DNA of 48,600 bases from positions 1 to 48,600 of the forward strand of contig CAUFWM010000006.1 in NCBI GenBank assembly GCA_959596505.1, in the 5' to 3' direction. This document shows positions 24,820 through 33,331 of this stretch, piece after piece. The notes under the pieces were generated by a model. The model was given only the letters and a program-made list of their open reading frames with translations, was not told the origin of the DNA and searched no databases. Both the position numbers and the translations under genes were made by a program. How positions within the stretch are numbered: the first letter of the stretch is position 1; each line of letters opens with the position of its first letter. This stretch comes from an uncultured Collinsella sp. (GTDB lineage: Bacteria > Actinomycetota > Coriobacteriia > Coriobacteriales > Coriobacteriaceae).

Positions 24820-25524
24820 CTAGAGACGCTGCATGCGGTACCCGACGCCCATGTGCGTCTGAATCATCTTGGGGTGAGAGGGGTCTGCCTCGATCTTCTT
24901 GCGCAGGGTGCGCATGAACACGCGCAGGCTCGCCAGATCGCTGTCCCAGCTCGTGCCCCATATCTCGCGGGTGATGAAGGTGTGGGTGAGCACCTTGTCG
25001 ACGTTTTTCGCCAGAAGGACGAGCAATTTGTACTCGGTTGGGGTGAGCGAGAGCTCGCGTCCGTCTTTCGTCGCGTATCCCGCGGCGTAGTCGATATGCA
25101 GCGGACCGTTGTCGAACGTGCTCGCTTCTGTCGACTCGCTCGACGCCATCGAGGAGCGCCTCAAATTCGCACGGACGCGCGCGAGCAACTCATCCACAGA
25201 AAAGGGCTTGGTGAGGTAGTCGTCTGCCCCTGCGTCAAGTGCTGCAATCTTGTCGGAATCTTCGGTGCGCGCCGAAATGACGATAATGGGGACTGCCGAC
25301 CAGCTTCGGATCTTCGTGATGACCTCGATACCGTCAATGTCGGGAAGGCCGAGGTCGAGCATGATGAGGCTGGGGCCGTGCGACACCGCATCCATGATGG
25401 CGGCCTGGCCGTCGCAAACCTTGCTCACGACATAGCCGTGGAGGTCAAGCGCGGTCGAAACGAGGTTTTGAACGGTCAGGTCATCTTCGACCAGGAGGAT
25501 GCGTGGCTTAGCGGCATTATTCAT
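24820..25524 (-). CDS. kdpE: Response regulator KdpE
   Basis: An OmpR-type regulator that activates kdpFABC when potassium is scarce. It has 234 residues from the ATG at 25524. The receiver domain has acidic D14-D15 (LVEDD), the phosphorylation site D57 (IMLDLGLPD) and the conserved lysine in YLTKPF. The C-terminal winged helix includes LSLTPTEYKLLVLLAKN and LRVFMRTLRKKIEADPSHP, ending in GVGYRMQRL. The start overlaps the end of kdpD by 8 bases, so the two are translationally coupled. The start far upstream (25773) lies within kdpD and is rejected. The target promoter is expected between kdpD and kdpF. Confidence 0.95.
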   Translation of the reverse strand: MNNAAKPRILLVEDDLTVQNLVSTALDLHGYVVSKVCDGQAAIMDAVSHGPSLIMLDLGLPDIDGIEVITKIRSWSAVPIIVISARTEDSDKIAALDAGADDYLTKPFSVDELLARVRANLRRSSMASSESTEASTFDNGPLHIDYAAGYATKDGRELSLTPTEYKLLVLLAKNVDKVLTHTFITREIWGTSWDSDLASLRVFMRTLRKKIEADPSHPKMIQTHMGVGYRMQRL

Positions 25525-28252
25525 GAATCTCGATCTCCTCAGCGGGCAGGGTAAAACGGAAGACGGCCCCATGGGGGTGGTTGTCGCGAACTTCGATGAC
25601 GCCGCCATGCGCCTCCACGATGGAGCGGCAGAGCGACAGCCCAAGGCCGATGCTTCGACGCGAATCCACGGGCCGCGTATTGCTTGAGGTGAAGAAGCGC
25701 TCAAAGATATGAGGCTTGTCGCAGTCTGCCACACCCGGCCCATCGTCTGCGACGTCCACCACGACGAACGCACCCTCGCGACGTGCGCTGATGGTGACAG
25801 TCGAGTCCTCGGGCGTGTATTTGAAGGCGTTCATGATGAGATTCGTAAGCACCTGCATGATGAGATGGACGTCAATGCGTACCAGCAGGATGTCGTCAGT
25901 GTGCTCGATGGTGACGGTACGTCCATGCGATGCTTGGGCGGCATGGCTGAGGGCGGCCTCGATGACCTCGTCGATGAGCTCGGATGTGAAGTTGAGGTGA
26001 ATGGTGCCGTCCTCGACGCGTGTGATGGCGAGGAGGTTCTCCACGGTATCAATAAGCCAGAGGGAGTCATCGTAGATGGCATCGGCAAGATCGCAGCGCT
26101 GTTCGAGGCTGAGCCTCTCGTCGCTCTTCCGAAGGATTGCCGCAGATCCGGATATAGCCGTGAGGGGTGTCCTCAAATCGTGGCCGATGGAGCGCAAAAG
26201 GTTGGCGCGCAGCTGCTCGTTTTTCGCCAAGACCGCAGCCTCTTCGCGCTCTTGCGCCGCTCGGTCACTTTCGAGCGCCAAGGCGCATTCACCTACGATA
26301 GATAGGACGATCGAATGCTCGAAGGCTTCGGTCTCGCGCCCCTCCAGGGCGATGCCGATGACACCGAATACCTTGTCGCCGGTGCGAACCGCGAGGTAGA
26401 GACAGCGCGCCTCAGGCAGGGTCCGCGTGCTTGCGCCCGCGCGCTTGTTGTTGGTGAAGGTCCAGGTTGCAACGGCGCGCTCGTAGTCGGTGAGCAGCGA
26501 CGCGGATCGGTTTTCGGTGCCAGCGGACTCATAGAGCGCCTTGCCGAGCGTGCCGTGTTCGGCGGGGTAGAAGACCACGTCGAGTTTTAGCAGTTTGACG
26601 AGTTGGTTCATGGCGACGCGGGCGCACTCCTCCGCGCTATGGGCTTGCTGTAAGAGCTGGTTCGTTTCGAGGAGTACGCGCGTTTTGAATGCGTTCTCGG
26701 CGGAGGTACGGGCATTGTCGGCGATGCGCGCAGTTAACTCGCCGGCGACCATAGCGGTAGCGAACATGATGCCGAACGTGACCAGATAGCTTCGGTCGTA
26801 GCTGGCGAGCGAAAACAGAGGCGTGACGAAGCAGAAGTTGTAAAGCACTACAGAGAGCACGCTCGATACGATCGTGCAGATACGCCCCGTCGTGGTGACG
26901 GCGGTCAGCAGGGCCGTGAGGATATAGAGGGATATGATGCTGGAATCGGCAAATCCCAGATGGCGGAAAGCCGTGCCGATCGCCGTGGCGACAAGAGAGA
27001 GGGCCAGCGTGCGAAGCACGTTTCGGCTGCTGGGCGGCTGCAGAGCGAGCGCATGGCGGCGTCCTTTGGGTCGGGAGGGCGGAGTCGACTGGTCTGGAAT
27101 GATGTAAATGTCGAGGTTCGGGGCGAATGCTATGAGCTGTTCTACGAGAGATTTGCGGCCAAAGAGGGCCTGACGGACGCTGCTGTGCTCGCCCGTGCGC
27201 CCCATGACGATCTTCGAAATACCCGACAGGCGCGCGAACTCGGAGATCTGAAACGCGACGTCGTCGCCATAGACGGTTTCCATATGTGCTCCGAGCTGCT
27301 CGGCTAGGGCGATATTGGCTGCAAGCTTGGCGCGCTCATCATCGCTCATGGCTTGCGTGCGCGGGCTTTCTACGAACAGGGCGACGAGCTCGCTGCGAAA
27401 CGCTTTCGCCATGCGTGCGGCGGCACGGACGATGCGGGGATTGGTCGGCGCCGGGGAGACACAGACTAAGATACGCTCCTTGGTGTAGTAGTCACGGTTT
27501 CCCAGCACGCGTGCGGCGTCTGTGAGGTGGCCGGTGCGATCGGCGCAGCGGCGCAGCGCGATTTCTCGGAGTGCGGTGAGGTTTTCGACGGTAAAAAAAT
27601 GCTGTTGCGCTCGGTCGGCTTGTGCGGGACGGTAGACGAGGCCGGCGCGAAGGCGCTCAAGTAGGTCTTCGGGCTCTATGTCGACGAGCTCGACCTGGTC
27701 GGCATCATCGAAGATACGGTCGGGGATTCGTTCGCTCACGACAACGCCGGTGATGGATGCAACCATGTCGTTTAGGCTCTCGATATGCTGAACGTTTACG
27801 GTCGTATAGACGTCGATGCCCGCATGTAGAAGTTCCTCGACGTCTTGATAGCGTTTGTCGTGGCGAGACCCCGGCGCATTCGTATGGGCGAGCTCGTCGA
27901 CAAGGATGAGCTGAGGGGCGCGCTCGATAGCCACATCTAGATCGAACTCGCTGAGCGCAATGCCGTTGTGCTCGATGAGTTTACAGGGCACGTTCTCAAG
28001 CCCTTGTGCAAGATGGGCAGTTGCCGGACGTTCGTGCGGCTCGATGTATCCCGCGACGACGTCGACACCTCGCCGCTTGGCGGCGTGGGCGGCTTGAAGC
28101 ATCGCATAGGTTTTGCCTGCGCCAGCAGCGTAGCCAAAGAAAATTTTGAGGTGTCCCCGGCTGGTTCGAGCGTCATCGGCGGCCTCGTCTTTCTCAATTG
28201 CCTTGAGGATGAGGTCTGGATTGACGCGAGTGTCCGATGCGTCGCGCTGCAT
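25517..28252 (-). CDS. kdpD: Sensor histidine kinase KdpD
   Basis: A membrane sensor for potassium limitation that phosphorylates KdpE. It has 911 residues from the ATG at 28252 (AAAGG about 8 nt upstream). Order: the KdpD N-terminal domain with Walker A GYAAGAGKT at 40-48 and DELAHTNAPGSRH; a universal-stress-like domain starting at ERILVCVSPAPTN; four membrane helices around residues 425-520; a GAF-like segment; a dimerisation domain with the phosphorylated His in SIGHDLRTPLTAISG (about residue 691); and an ATPase domain with LIMNAFKYTPED, ADDGPGV and GLGLSLC. All catalytic motifs are intact. It is divergent from kdpFABC across about 240 bp. Confidence 0.96.
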   Translation of the reverse strand: MQRDASDTRVNPDLILKAIEKDEAADDARTSRGHLKIFFGYAAGAGKTYAMLQAAHAAKRRGVDVVAGYIEPHERPATAHLAQGLENVPCKLIEHNGIALSEFDLDVAIERAPQLILVDELAHTNAPGSRHDKRYQDVEELLHAGIDVYTTVNVQHIESLNDMVASITGVVVSERIPDRIFDDADQVELVDIEPEDLLERLRAGLVYRPAQADRAQQHFFTVENLTALREIALRRCADRTGHLTDAARVLGNRDYYTKERILVCVSPAPTNPRIVRAAARMAKAFRSELVALFVESPRTQAMSDDERAKLAANIALAEQLGAHMETVYGDDVAFQISEFARLSGISKIVMGRTGEHSSVRQALFGRKSLVEQLIAFAPNLDIYIIPDQSTPPSRPKGRRHALALQPPSSRNVLRTLALSLVATAIGTAFRHLGFADSSIISLYILTALLTAVTTTGRICTIVSSVLSVVLYNFCFVTPLFSLASYDRSYLVTFGIMFATAMVAGELTARIADNARTSAENAFKTRVLLETNQLLQQAHSAEECARVAMNQLVKLLKLDVVFYPAEHGTLGKALYESAGTENRSASLLTDYERAVATWTFTNNKRAGASTRTLPEARCLYLAVRTGDKVFGVIGIALEGRETEAFEHSIVLSIVGECALALESDRAAQEREEAAVLAKNEQLRANLLRSIGHDLRTPLTAISGSAAILRKSDERLSLEQRCDLADAIYDDSLWLIDTVENLLAITRVEDGTIHLNFTSELIDEVIEAALSHAAQASHGRTVTIEHTDDILLVRIDVHLIMQVLTNLIMNAFKYTPEDSTVTISARREGAFVVVDVADDGPGVADCDKPHIFERFFTSSNTRPVDSRRSIGLGLSLCRSIVEAHGGVIEVRDNHPHGAVFRFTLPAEEIEIHE

Positions 28253-28363
28253 AGCGTAGCCTTTCTGAAGCGTTGTCCATGCGTGCATACGCGGTGAGGA
28301 CGCCACTGTATGCTCGCGAGGTCGAGTATAGGCGCACTGCAGCCGCAATAGTGCTTTCTACCT

Positions 28364-28383
28364 GCATCTTTACGGCATCTTAA
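28364..28383 (+). promoter_or_regulatory. Tandem repeat in the kdpD/kdpF gap, candidate KdpE site
   Basis: GCATCTTTA (28364-28372) and GCATCTTAA (28375-28383) are direct repeats with 11-bp spacing, about one helical turn, as OmpR-family dimers often use. They lie about 113 bp before kdpF and the same distance from kdpD. No consensus promoter is clear. The rest of the gap shows two weak hairpins only. Confidence 0.4.
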
Positions 28384-28495
28384 GGTCGTGAGCCCCAGCC
28401 CTCACGCCTCTTTAACACCTAGAAGCGTTTACTGTCCCCAGACGCTTGCGAGGGCAGGCGTCCGAGACATCGGACCGCGCGTGAAAGGGGCGGTA

Positions 28496-28582
28496 ATGGA
28501 CATCCTCATTCCCATTATCGGAGTCGTCTGCATTGGACTCCTTATCTATTACATCTACATTCTGATGAGGAGTGATTCGTAA
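28496..28582 (+). CDS. kdpF: KdpF small membrane subunit
   Basis: A 28-residue peptide that is almost all one membrane helix (ILIPIIGVVCIGLLIYYIYIL), the usual size of KdpF, which stabilises the KdpFABC complex. The ATG at 28496 is preceded by AAAGGGG. It ends 3 bp before kdpA, and the kdpA ribosome site (GAGGAG) lies inside it. The call rests on position, size and hydrophobicity. Confidence 0.85.
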   Translation: MDILIPIIGVVCIGLLIYYIYILMRSDS

Positions 28583-28585
28583 ACT

Positions 28586-30409
28586 ATGGACGCTGCGATT
28601 CAGTACATCTTGTACTTTGCCGTGCTCGTCGTCCTGGCCGTTCCGCTCGGTCGGTTCATGGCCCATATCATGGATGGTGAGCATACGTTCCTGTCGCCTG
28701 TGATTGCTCCTGTGGAGCGTGGCGTCTATCGTCTGCTTCGCATCGACGCGGCAGAGCAGATGGGGTGTAGGCGCTATCTGGCAAGCGTGCTGGCCTTTTC
28801 GGGGATCGGCCTCGTGGCTCTTGTGGCACTCCAGGCGCTTCAGTCCTTCTTGCCAGGCAATCCCCAGCACCTGCCGGGTGTGCCATGGGACCTGTCGTTC
28901 AATACGGCTGCTTCCTTCATAACCAACACCAACTGGCAGTCCTACTCCGGTGAGACCACCCTGTCCTACTTCGTGCAGTTCATGGGCCTCACCGTGCAGA
29001 ACTTCGTTTCCGCTGGTACCGGTATCGCGGTCATGTTCGCGCTGATCCGCGGCTTCCGTCAGATCAAGGAGCAGGGTCTGGGTTCCTTCTGGGTCGACCT
29101 CACCCGCACCGTCCTGTATGTGCTCATCCCGCTGAACCTCGTGTTCGGCATCTGCCTGGCTGCCGGTGGCGTCATCTCCAACTTCCAGCCGGCTCAGAAG
29201 GCTGAGCTCGTAGAGCCCGTCGCTGTCCAGCCTAATGCAGACGGCGGCTGGAGCGTCATCGACGGCGCCCAGATCGAGGGCGACACGGTCAAGGTCGACG
29301 GCAAGGTTGTCGAGGGCGCGCGCGTGGTCACCGAGCAGTTCCTGCCCCAGGGGCCCGCGGCTCCTCAGGTCGCCATCAAGCAGTCCGGCACCAACGGCGG
29401 CGGCTTCTTCGGTGTGAACTCCGCCCATCCGTATGAGAATCCCAGTGCCTTCACCAACATCATCGAGATGACCAGCCTGCTGCTGATCCCGGCCGCCTGC
29501 TGCTTCACCTTCGGTATCGGCGTCAAGAACACCAAGCAGGGCAAGGCCATCTTCGCGGCGATGCTTATCCTGCTCGTGGTCTTTACCGGCATCATCGCCG
29601 TTAACGAGCATATGGGTACGCCGCAGCTGGCCGATGGCGGCGCGGTCAACATCGAGATGACCGATGGCCAGGCGGGCGGCAATATGGAGGGCAAGGAGAG
29701 CCGCTTTGGCATCGCCTCCTCTTCCACCTGGTCCGCTTTCACGACGGCTGCTTCCAATGGCTCGGTCAACTCCATGCACGACTCCTACACCCCGCTCGGC
29801 GGGTTTGTCCAGATGCTCCAGATGGCTCTGGGCGAGGTCGTCTTCGGCGGCGTGGGCTGCGGCCTGTACGGCATGATCGGCTTCGCCATCCTCACAGTGT
29901 TCATCGCCGGCCTTATGGTCGGACGCACGCCTGAGTTCCTGGGCAAGAAGATCGAGCCGGGCGAGATGCGCTGGGCAGTTGTCCTGTGCCTGGCAACTCC
30001 GTTTGCCATTCTGGTGTGCTCGGCCATCGCCTGCATGGTGCCCGGTCTTGCCGACCAGCTCAACAATGGTGGCGCGCACGGCTTCTCCGAGGTGCTGTAT
30101 GCCTTCACCTCATGCGGTGGCAACAACGGCTCGGCGTTTGCAGGCATGAACTGCAACAATCCCTGGATCAACGTCATGCTCGGCCTCGAGATGCTGTTTG
30201 CCCGCTTCATGCCCATCATCGGTACGCTGGCTATCGCCGGCTCGCTGGCCAAGAAGGGTAGGGTCGCCGAGAGCGCCGGTACCCTGTCTACCACCAACGG
30301 CATGTTCGTATTCCTGCTCGTGTTCATCGTTCTGCTGATCGGTGCCCTGAGCTTCTTCCCGGCCCTGGCGCTTGGCCCCGTTGCCGAGTTCTTCCAGATG
30401 ATTGCGTAA
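28586..30409 (+). CDS. kdpA: Potassium-transporting ATPase subunit KdpA
   Basis: The potassium channel-like subunit of the Kdp pump in the membrane. It has 607 residues, about 50 more than the E. coli protein. The selectivity-filter loops are recognisable: ITNTNWQSYSGE, TNGGGFFGVNSAHPYENP, GGVGCGLYG and TSCGGNNGSAF. Part of the extra length is an inserted segment in the loop before the second filter (approximately residues 206-255, with GGWSVIDGAQIEGDTVKVDG), which would face outside the cell. It starts 3 bp after kdpF and is followed by kdpB after 16 bp. Confidence 0.96.
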   Translation: MDAAIQYILYFAVLVVLAVPLGRFMAHIMDGEHTFLSPVIAPVERGVYRLLRIDAAEQMGCRRYLASVLAFSGIGLVALVALQALQSFLPGNPQHLPGVPWDLSFNTAASFITNTNWQSYSGETTLSYFVQFMGLTVQNFVSAGTGIAVMFALIRGFRQIKEQGLGSFWVDLTRTVLYVLIPLNLVFGICLAAGGVISNFQPAQKAELVEPVAVQPNADGGWSVIDGAQIEGDTVKVDGKVVEGARVVTEQFLPQGPAAPQVAIKQSGTNGGGFFGVNSAHPYENPSAFTNIIEMTSLLLIPAACCFTFGIGVKNTKQGKAIFAAMLILLVVFTGIIAVNEHMGTPQLADGGAVNIEMTDGQAGGNMEGKESRFGIASSSTWSAFTTAASNGSVNSMHDSYTPLGGFVQMLQMALGEVVFGGVGCGLYGMIGFAILTVFIAGLMVGRTPEFLGKKIEPGEMRWAVVLCLATPFAILVCSAIACMVPGLADQLNNGGAHGFSEVLYAFTSCGGNNGSAFAGMNCNNPWINVMLGLEMLFARFMPIIGTLAIAGSLAKKGRVAESAGTLSTTNGMFVFLLVFIVLLIGALSFFPALALGPVAEFFQMIA

Positions 30410-30425
30410 AGGAGGACGCAGATTT

Positions 30426-32480
30426 ATGGCTATGCAAAAAGACATGATGGGCCGCGCGGTCCGCGACTCGTTTGCCAAACTGGATCCTCGCGTCCAGATT
30501 CAAAACCCGGTCATGTTCCTGGTGTGGCTTTCCGCCGTCATGACCTCCGTCCTGGCCGTCGCTTCCATCTTCGGTGTGCAGGACGCGGGTGTGCCCACCT
30601 ACTATGTGGTCACCATCGCGGTCATCCTGTGGCTCACCGACCTGTTCTCGAACTTCGCCGAGGCGCTTGCCGAGGGCCGCGGTAAGGCTCAGGCCGATTC
30701 CCTGCGTGCGGCCAAGAAGGATGTCGAGGCCCATCGTATCGAGTCCGTTGAGGACAAGGAGCACTTCACCGTCGTTCCCGGCACCGAGCTCACGCGCGGC
30801 GACCTGGTGATCGTACGCGCCGGCGAGCAGATTCCCGGCGATGGCGACGTCATCGAGGGCGCTGCCTCCGTTGACGAGTCCGCCATCACCGGCGAGTCCG
30901 CCCCCGTGGTCCGCGAGGCCGGCGGCGACCGCTCTGCCGTTACCGGCGGTACCACGGTGCTGTCCGACTGGATCATCGTCAAGATCTCCAGTGAGCCCGG
31001 CCAGAGCTTCCTGGACAAGATGATCGCGATGGTCGAGGGTGCCGCGCGCAAGAAGACCCCTAACGAGATCGCTCTGGAGATCTTCCTGGTGGCCCTTTCC
31101 ATCGTCTTTATCCTGGTCACGCTGGCCCTGTATTGTTACTCCTGCTTCTCGGCCGGTCTTAACGACATGGTCAACCCCACGGCCGTGACCACGCTCGTGG
31201 CACTGCTCGTGTGCTTGGCTCCCACTACCATCGGCGCCCTTCTGTCCGCCATCGGCATCGCCGGCATGAGCCGTCTGAACGAGGCCAACGTGCTGGCCAT
31301 GTCCGGCCGCGCCATCGAGGCCGCCGGCGACGTCGACATCCTCATGCTCGACAAGACCGGCACCATCACCCTGGGTAACCGCCAAGCCGCCGAGTTCATC
31401 CCGGTCGACGGTGTCGATCCGGCAGAACTCGCCGATGCCGCCCAGCTTTCCTCGCTGGCCGACGAGACCCCCGAGGGCCGTTCCATCGTCGTGCTCGCCA
31501 AGGAGCAGTTTGGGCTGCGCGGCCGCACACTCGAGGATAAGGGCATGGAGTTCATCCCGTTCACCGCGGCAACGCGTATGTCCGGCGTGAACTACGAGGG
31601 CAATGAGATCCGCAAGGGCGCTGCCGATTCCGTGCGCACCTATGTGGAGGCAGCCGGCGGCGTGTTCTCCCAGGAGTGCGACGACGTCGTCGAGCGCATC
31701 GCCAAGGCCGGCGGCACCCCGCTGGTCGTGACCAAGAACTGCCGCGTGCTGGGCGTTGTGTACCTCAAGGACATCATCAAGTCCGGCGTTAAGGAGAAGT
31801 TCGCCGACCTGCGCAAGATGGGCATCAAGACCATCATGGTGACGGGCGACAACCCGCTCACCGCCGCGGCAATCGCCGCCGAGGCCGGTGTTGACGACTT
31901 TCTGGCCGAGGCCACCCCTGAAGGCAAGCTCGAGAAGATCCGCGAGTTCCAGCGTGAGGGCCACCTGGTCGCCATGACCGGCGACGGCACCAACGACGCG
32001 CCCGCTCTGGCCCAGGCCGACGTCGCCGTGGCCATGAACACGGGCACCCAGGCTGCCAAGGAGGCCGGCAACATGGTCGACCTCGACTCCAGCCCCACCA
32101 AGCTCATCGAGGTCGTGCGTATTGGCAAGCAGCTGCTCATGACCCGCGGTTCGCTCACGACCTTCTCGGTGGCTAACGACATGGCGAAGTACTTCGCTAT
32201 CATCCCGGCCCTGTTCTCGCCGATCTACCCGGGCCTTGGCGCGCTCAACATCCTCGGTCTGGCAAGCCCACTGTCCGCGGTTCTTTCGGCCATCATCTAT
32301 AACGCGCTCGTTATCGTCGCGCTGATCCCGGCCGCGCTGAAGGGCGTTAAGTACCGCGAGGTCCCGTCTGGACAGCTGCTGACCCACAACCTACTCGTGT
32401 GGGGTCTGGGCGGCATTGTTGCCCCGTTCGTATTCATCAAGCTCATCGACATGCTGCTCGCGTTCTGCGGCATTATGTAA
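30426..32480 (+). CDS. kdpB: Potassium-transporting ATPase subunit KdpB
   Basis: The P-type ATPase subunit that powers potassium uptake. It has 684 residues from the ATG at 30426 (AAAGGAGG upstream; an in-frame start at 30402 would overlap kdpA). The phosphorylated Asp is in MLDKTGTITLG near residue 309. The actuator motif is ITGESAPV, whose serine is the inhibitory phosphorylation site in E. coli KdpB. Other marks are VTGDNPLTAAAIAAEAG and MTGDGTNDAPALAQADVAVAM. Membrane helices include QNPVMFLVWLSAVMTSVLAV near the start. All P-type motifs are intact, so an active pump is expected. Confidence 0.97.
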   Translation: MAMQKDMMGRAVRDSFAKLDPRVQIQNPVMFLVWLSAVMTSVLAVASIFGVQDAGVPTYYVVTIAVILWLTDLFSNFAEALAEGRGKAQADSLRAAKKDVEAHRIESVEDKEHFTVVPGTELTRGDLVIVRAGEQIPGDGDVIEGAASVDESAITGESAPVVREAGGDRSAVTGGTTVLSDWIIVKISSEPGQSFLDKMIAMVEGAARKKTPNEIALEIFLVALSIVFILVTLALYCYSCFSAGLNDMVNPTAVTTLVALLVCLAPTTIGALLSAIGIAGMSRLNEANVLAMSGRAIEAAGDVDILMLDKTGTITLGNRQAAEFIPVDGVDPAELADAAQLSSLADETPEGRSIVVLAKEQFGLRGRTLEDKGMEFIPFTAATRMSGVNYEGNEIRKGAADSVRTYVEAAGGVFSQECDDVVERIAKAGGTPLVVTKNCRVLGVVYLKDIIKSGVKEKFADLRKMGIKTIMVTGDNPLTAAAIAAEAGVDDFLAEATPEGKLEKIREFQREGHLVAMTGDGTNDAPALAQADVAVAMNTGTQAAKEAGNMVDLDSSPTKLIEVVRIGKQLLMTRGSLTTFSVANDMAKYFAIIPALFSPIYPGLGALNILGLASPLSAVLSAIIYNALVIVALIPAALKGVKYREVPSGQLLTHNLLVWGLGGIVAPFVFIKLIDMLLAFCGIM

Positions 32481-32492
32481 GTGGAGGTTTGT

Positions 32493-33083
32493 ATGTTCAA
32501 AGGTGTTGCATCGCGCGCACTTGGCGTGTTCGCGCTGTTTACCGTTGTCTGCGGCCTGGGCTATACGCTCGTCGTGACCGGCATCGCCCAGGTTGCGTTC
32601 CCGTATCAGGCGAACGGTTCGCTCATTACGGTCGACGGCAAGGTTGTGGGCTCCGAGCTCATCGGCCAGAACTTCGAGGACGAGGACCACATGTGGGGCC
32701 GCATCCAGAACGTGTCAATTGTCGAAGGCGAAGACGGCGAGCTCGTGGCGTATGGTGCCCCGTCCAACCTGTCCCCGGCGAGTGAGGAGTACCGGCAGCT
32801 TGTGGACGCGCGCGTCGAGAAGATTCGCGCCTCCAACCCCGACGCCGGCATGGATGCCGTGCCCGTCGACCTGGTGACGTGTTCTGGCTCAGGGCTCGAC
32901 CCCGAGATCTCCCCCGATGCCGCCGAGTACCAGGTACCGCGCCTGGCGAAGGCCACGGGCAAGAGCGAAGGCGAGGTGCGCGACATCATCGCCCAGTGCA
33001 CCAAGGGCCGTTTCCTCGGCGTGTTCGGCGAGCCCACGGTCAACGTGCTCAAGGTGAACCTTATGCTGGACGGCGCGCTGTAG
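32493..33083 (+). CDS. kdpC: Potassium-transporting ATPase subunit KdpC
   Basis: A single-span membrane protein needed for Kdp complex function. It has 196 residues from the ATG at 32493 (GTGGAGG upstream). The N-terminal helix (about 8-31) contains LGVFALFTVVCGLGYTLVVTG. The outer domain carries the family marks GSELIGQNF, SGSGLDPEISPDAA (with conserved SGSGLDP) and a C-terminal FGEPTVNVLKVNL. It closes the kdpFABC operon. No hairpin terminator is seen immediately after it, but the palindromic repeat at 33132-33219 may serve. Confidence 0.95.
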   Translation: MFKGVASRALGVFALFTVVCGLGYTLVVTGIAQVAFPYQANGSLITVDGKVVGSELIGQNFEDEDHMWGRIQNVSIVEGEDGELVAYGAPSNLSPASEEYRQLVDARVEKIRASNPDAGMDAVPVDLVTCSGSGLDPEISPDAAEYQVPRLAKATGKSEGEVRDIIAQCTKGRFLGVFGEPTVNVLKVNLMLDGAL

Positions 33084-33131
33084 GTGAGGGAGTGGCGGAT
33101 GAGGGCATGACTGACTATCTGAGCCCTCAAT

Positions 33132-33219
33132 TCCACCCCGCCCATCAGTTGCGGTGAAATACGGACCGTTTTGGCTGTCAAAGGCCTTATCTACTCCGTA
33201 TTCCACCGCAACTTTTTTG
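33132..33219 (+). repeat. Palindromic repeat family 2, copy 2 (right of kdp)
   Basis: An 88-bp copy of the element at 24724-24810, in the same orientation. The arms again pair with one mismatch and a T6 run follows. The two copies bracket the entire kdp locus. It lies 48 bp after kdpC and 112 bp before the next gene. Confidence 0.9.
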
Positions 33220-33331
33220 TGAGGGTCGGGATTGAAGGTGGGGAGTGCGAGCGAGTGCGAATGCGGCGGATACTGATACGATAGGTACGTTAGCAACTGC
33301 CGCCGAGCGGCTCAAACGAAAGGAAGCCTGT

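Noticed and set aside
24724..33219. Possible CRISPR or transposon ends from the 87-88 bp repeats
   Set aside because: Only two copies 8.4 kb apart with genes between them, no spacer array, no cas gene, no transposase and no target-site duplication seen.
33245..33331. Longer start for the flavoprotein at 33245
   Set aside because: The added residues are unlike the family N-terminus, and the ATG at 33332 has a good ribosome site.
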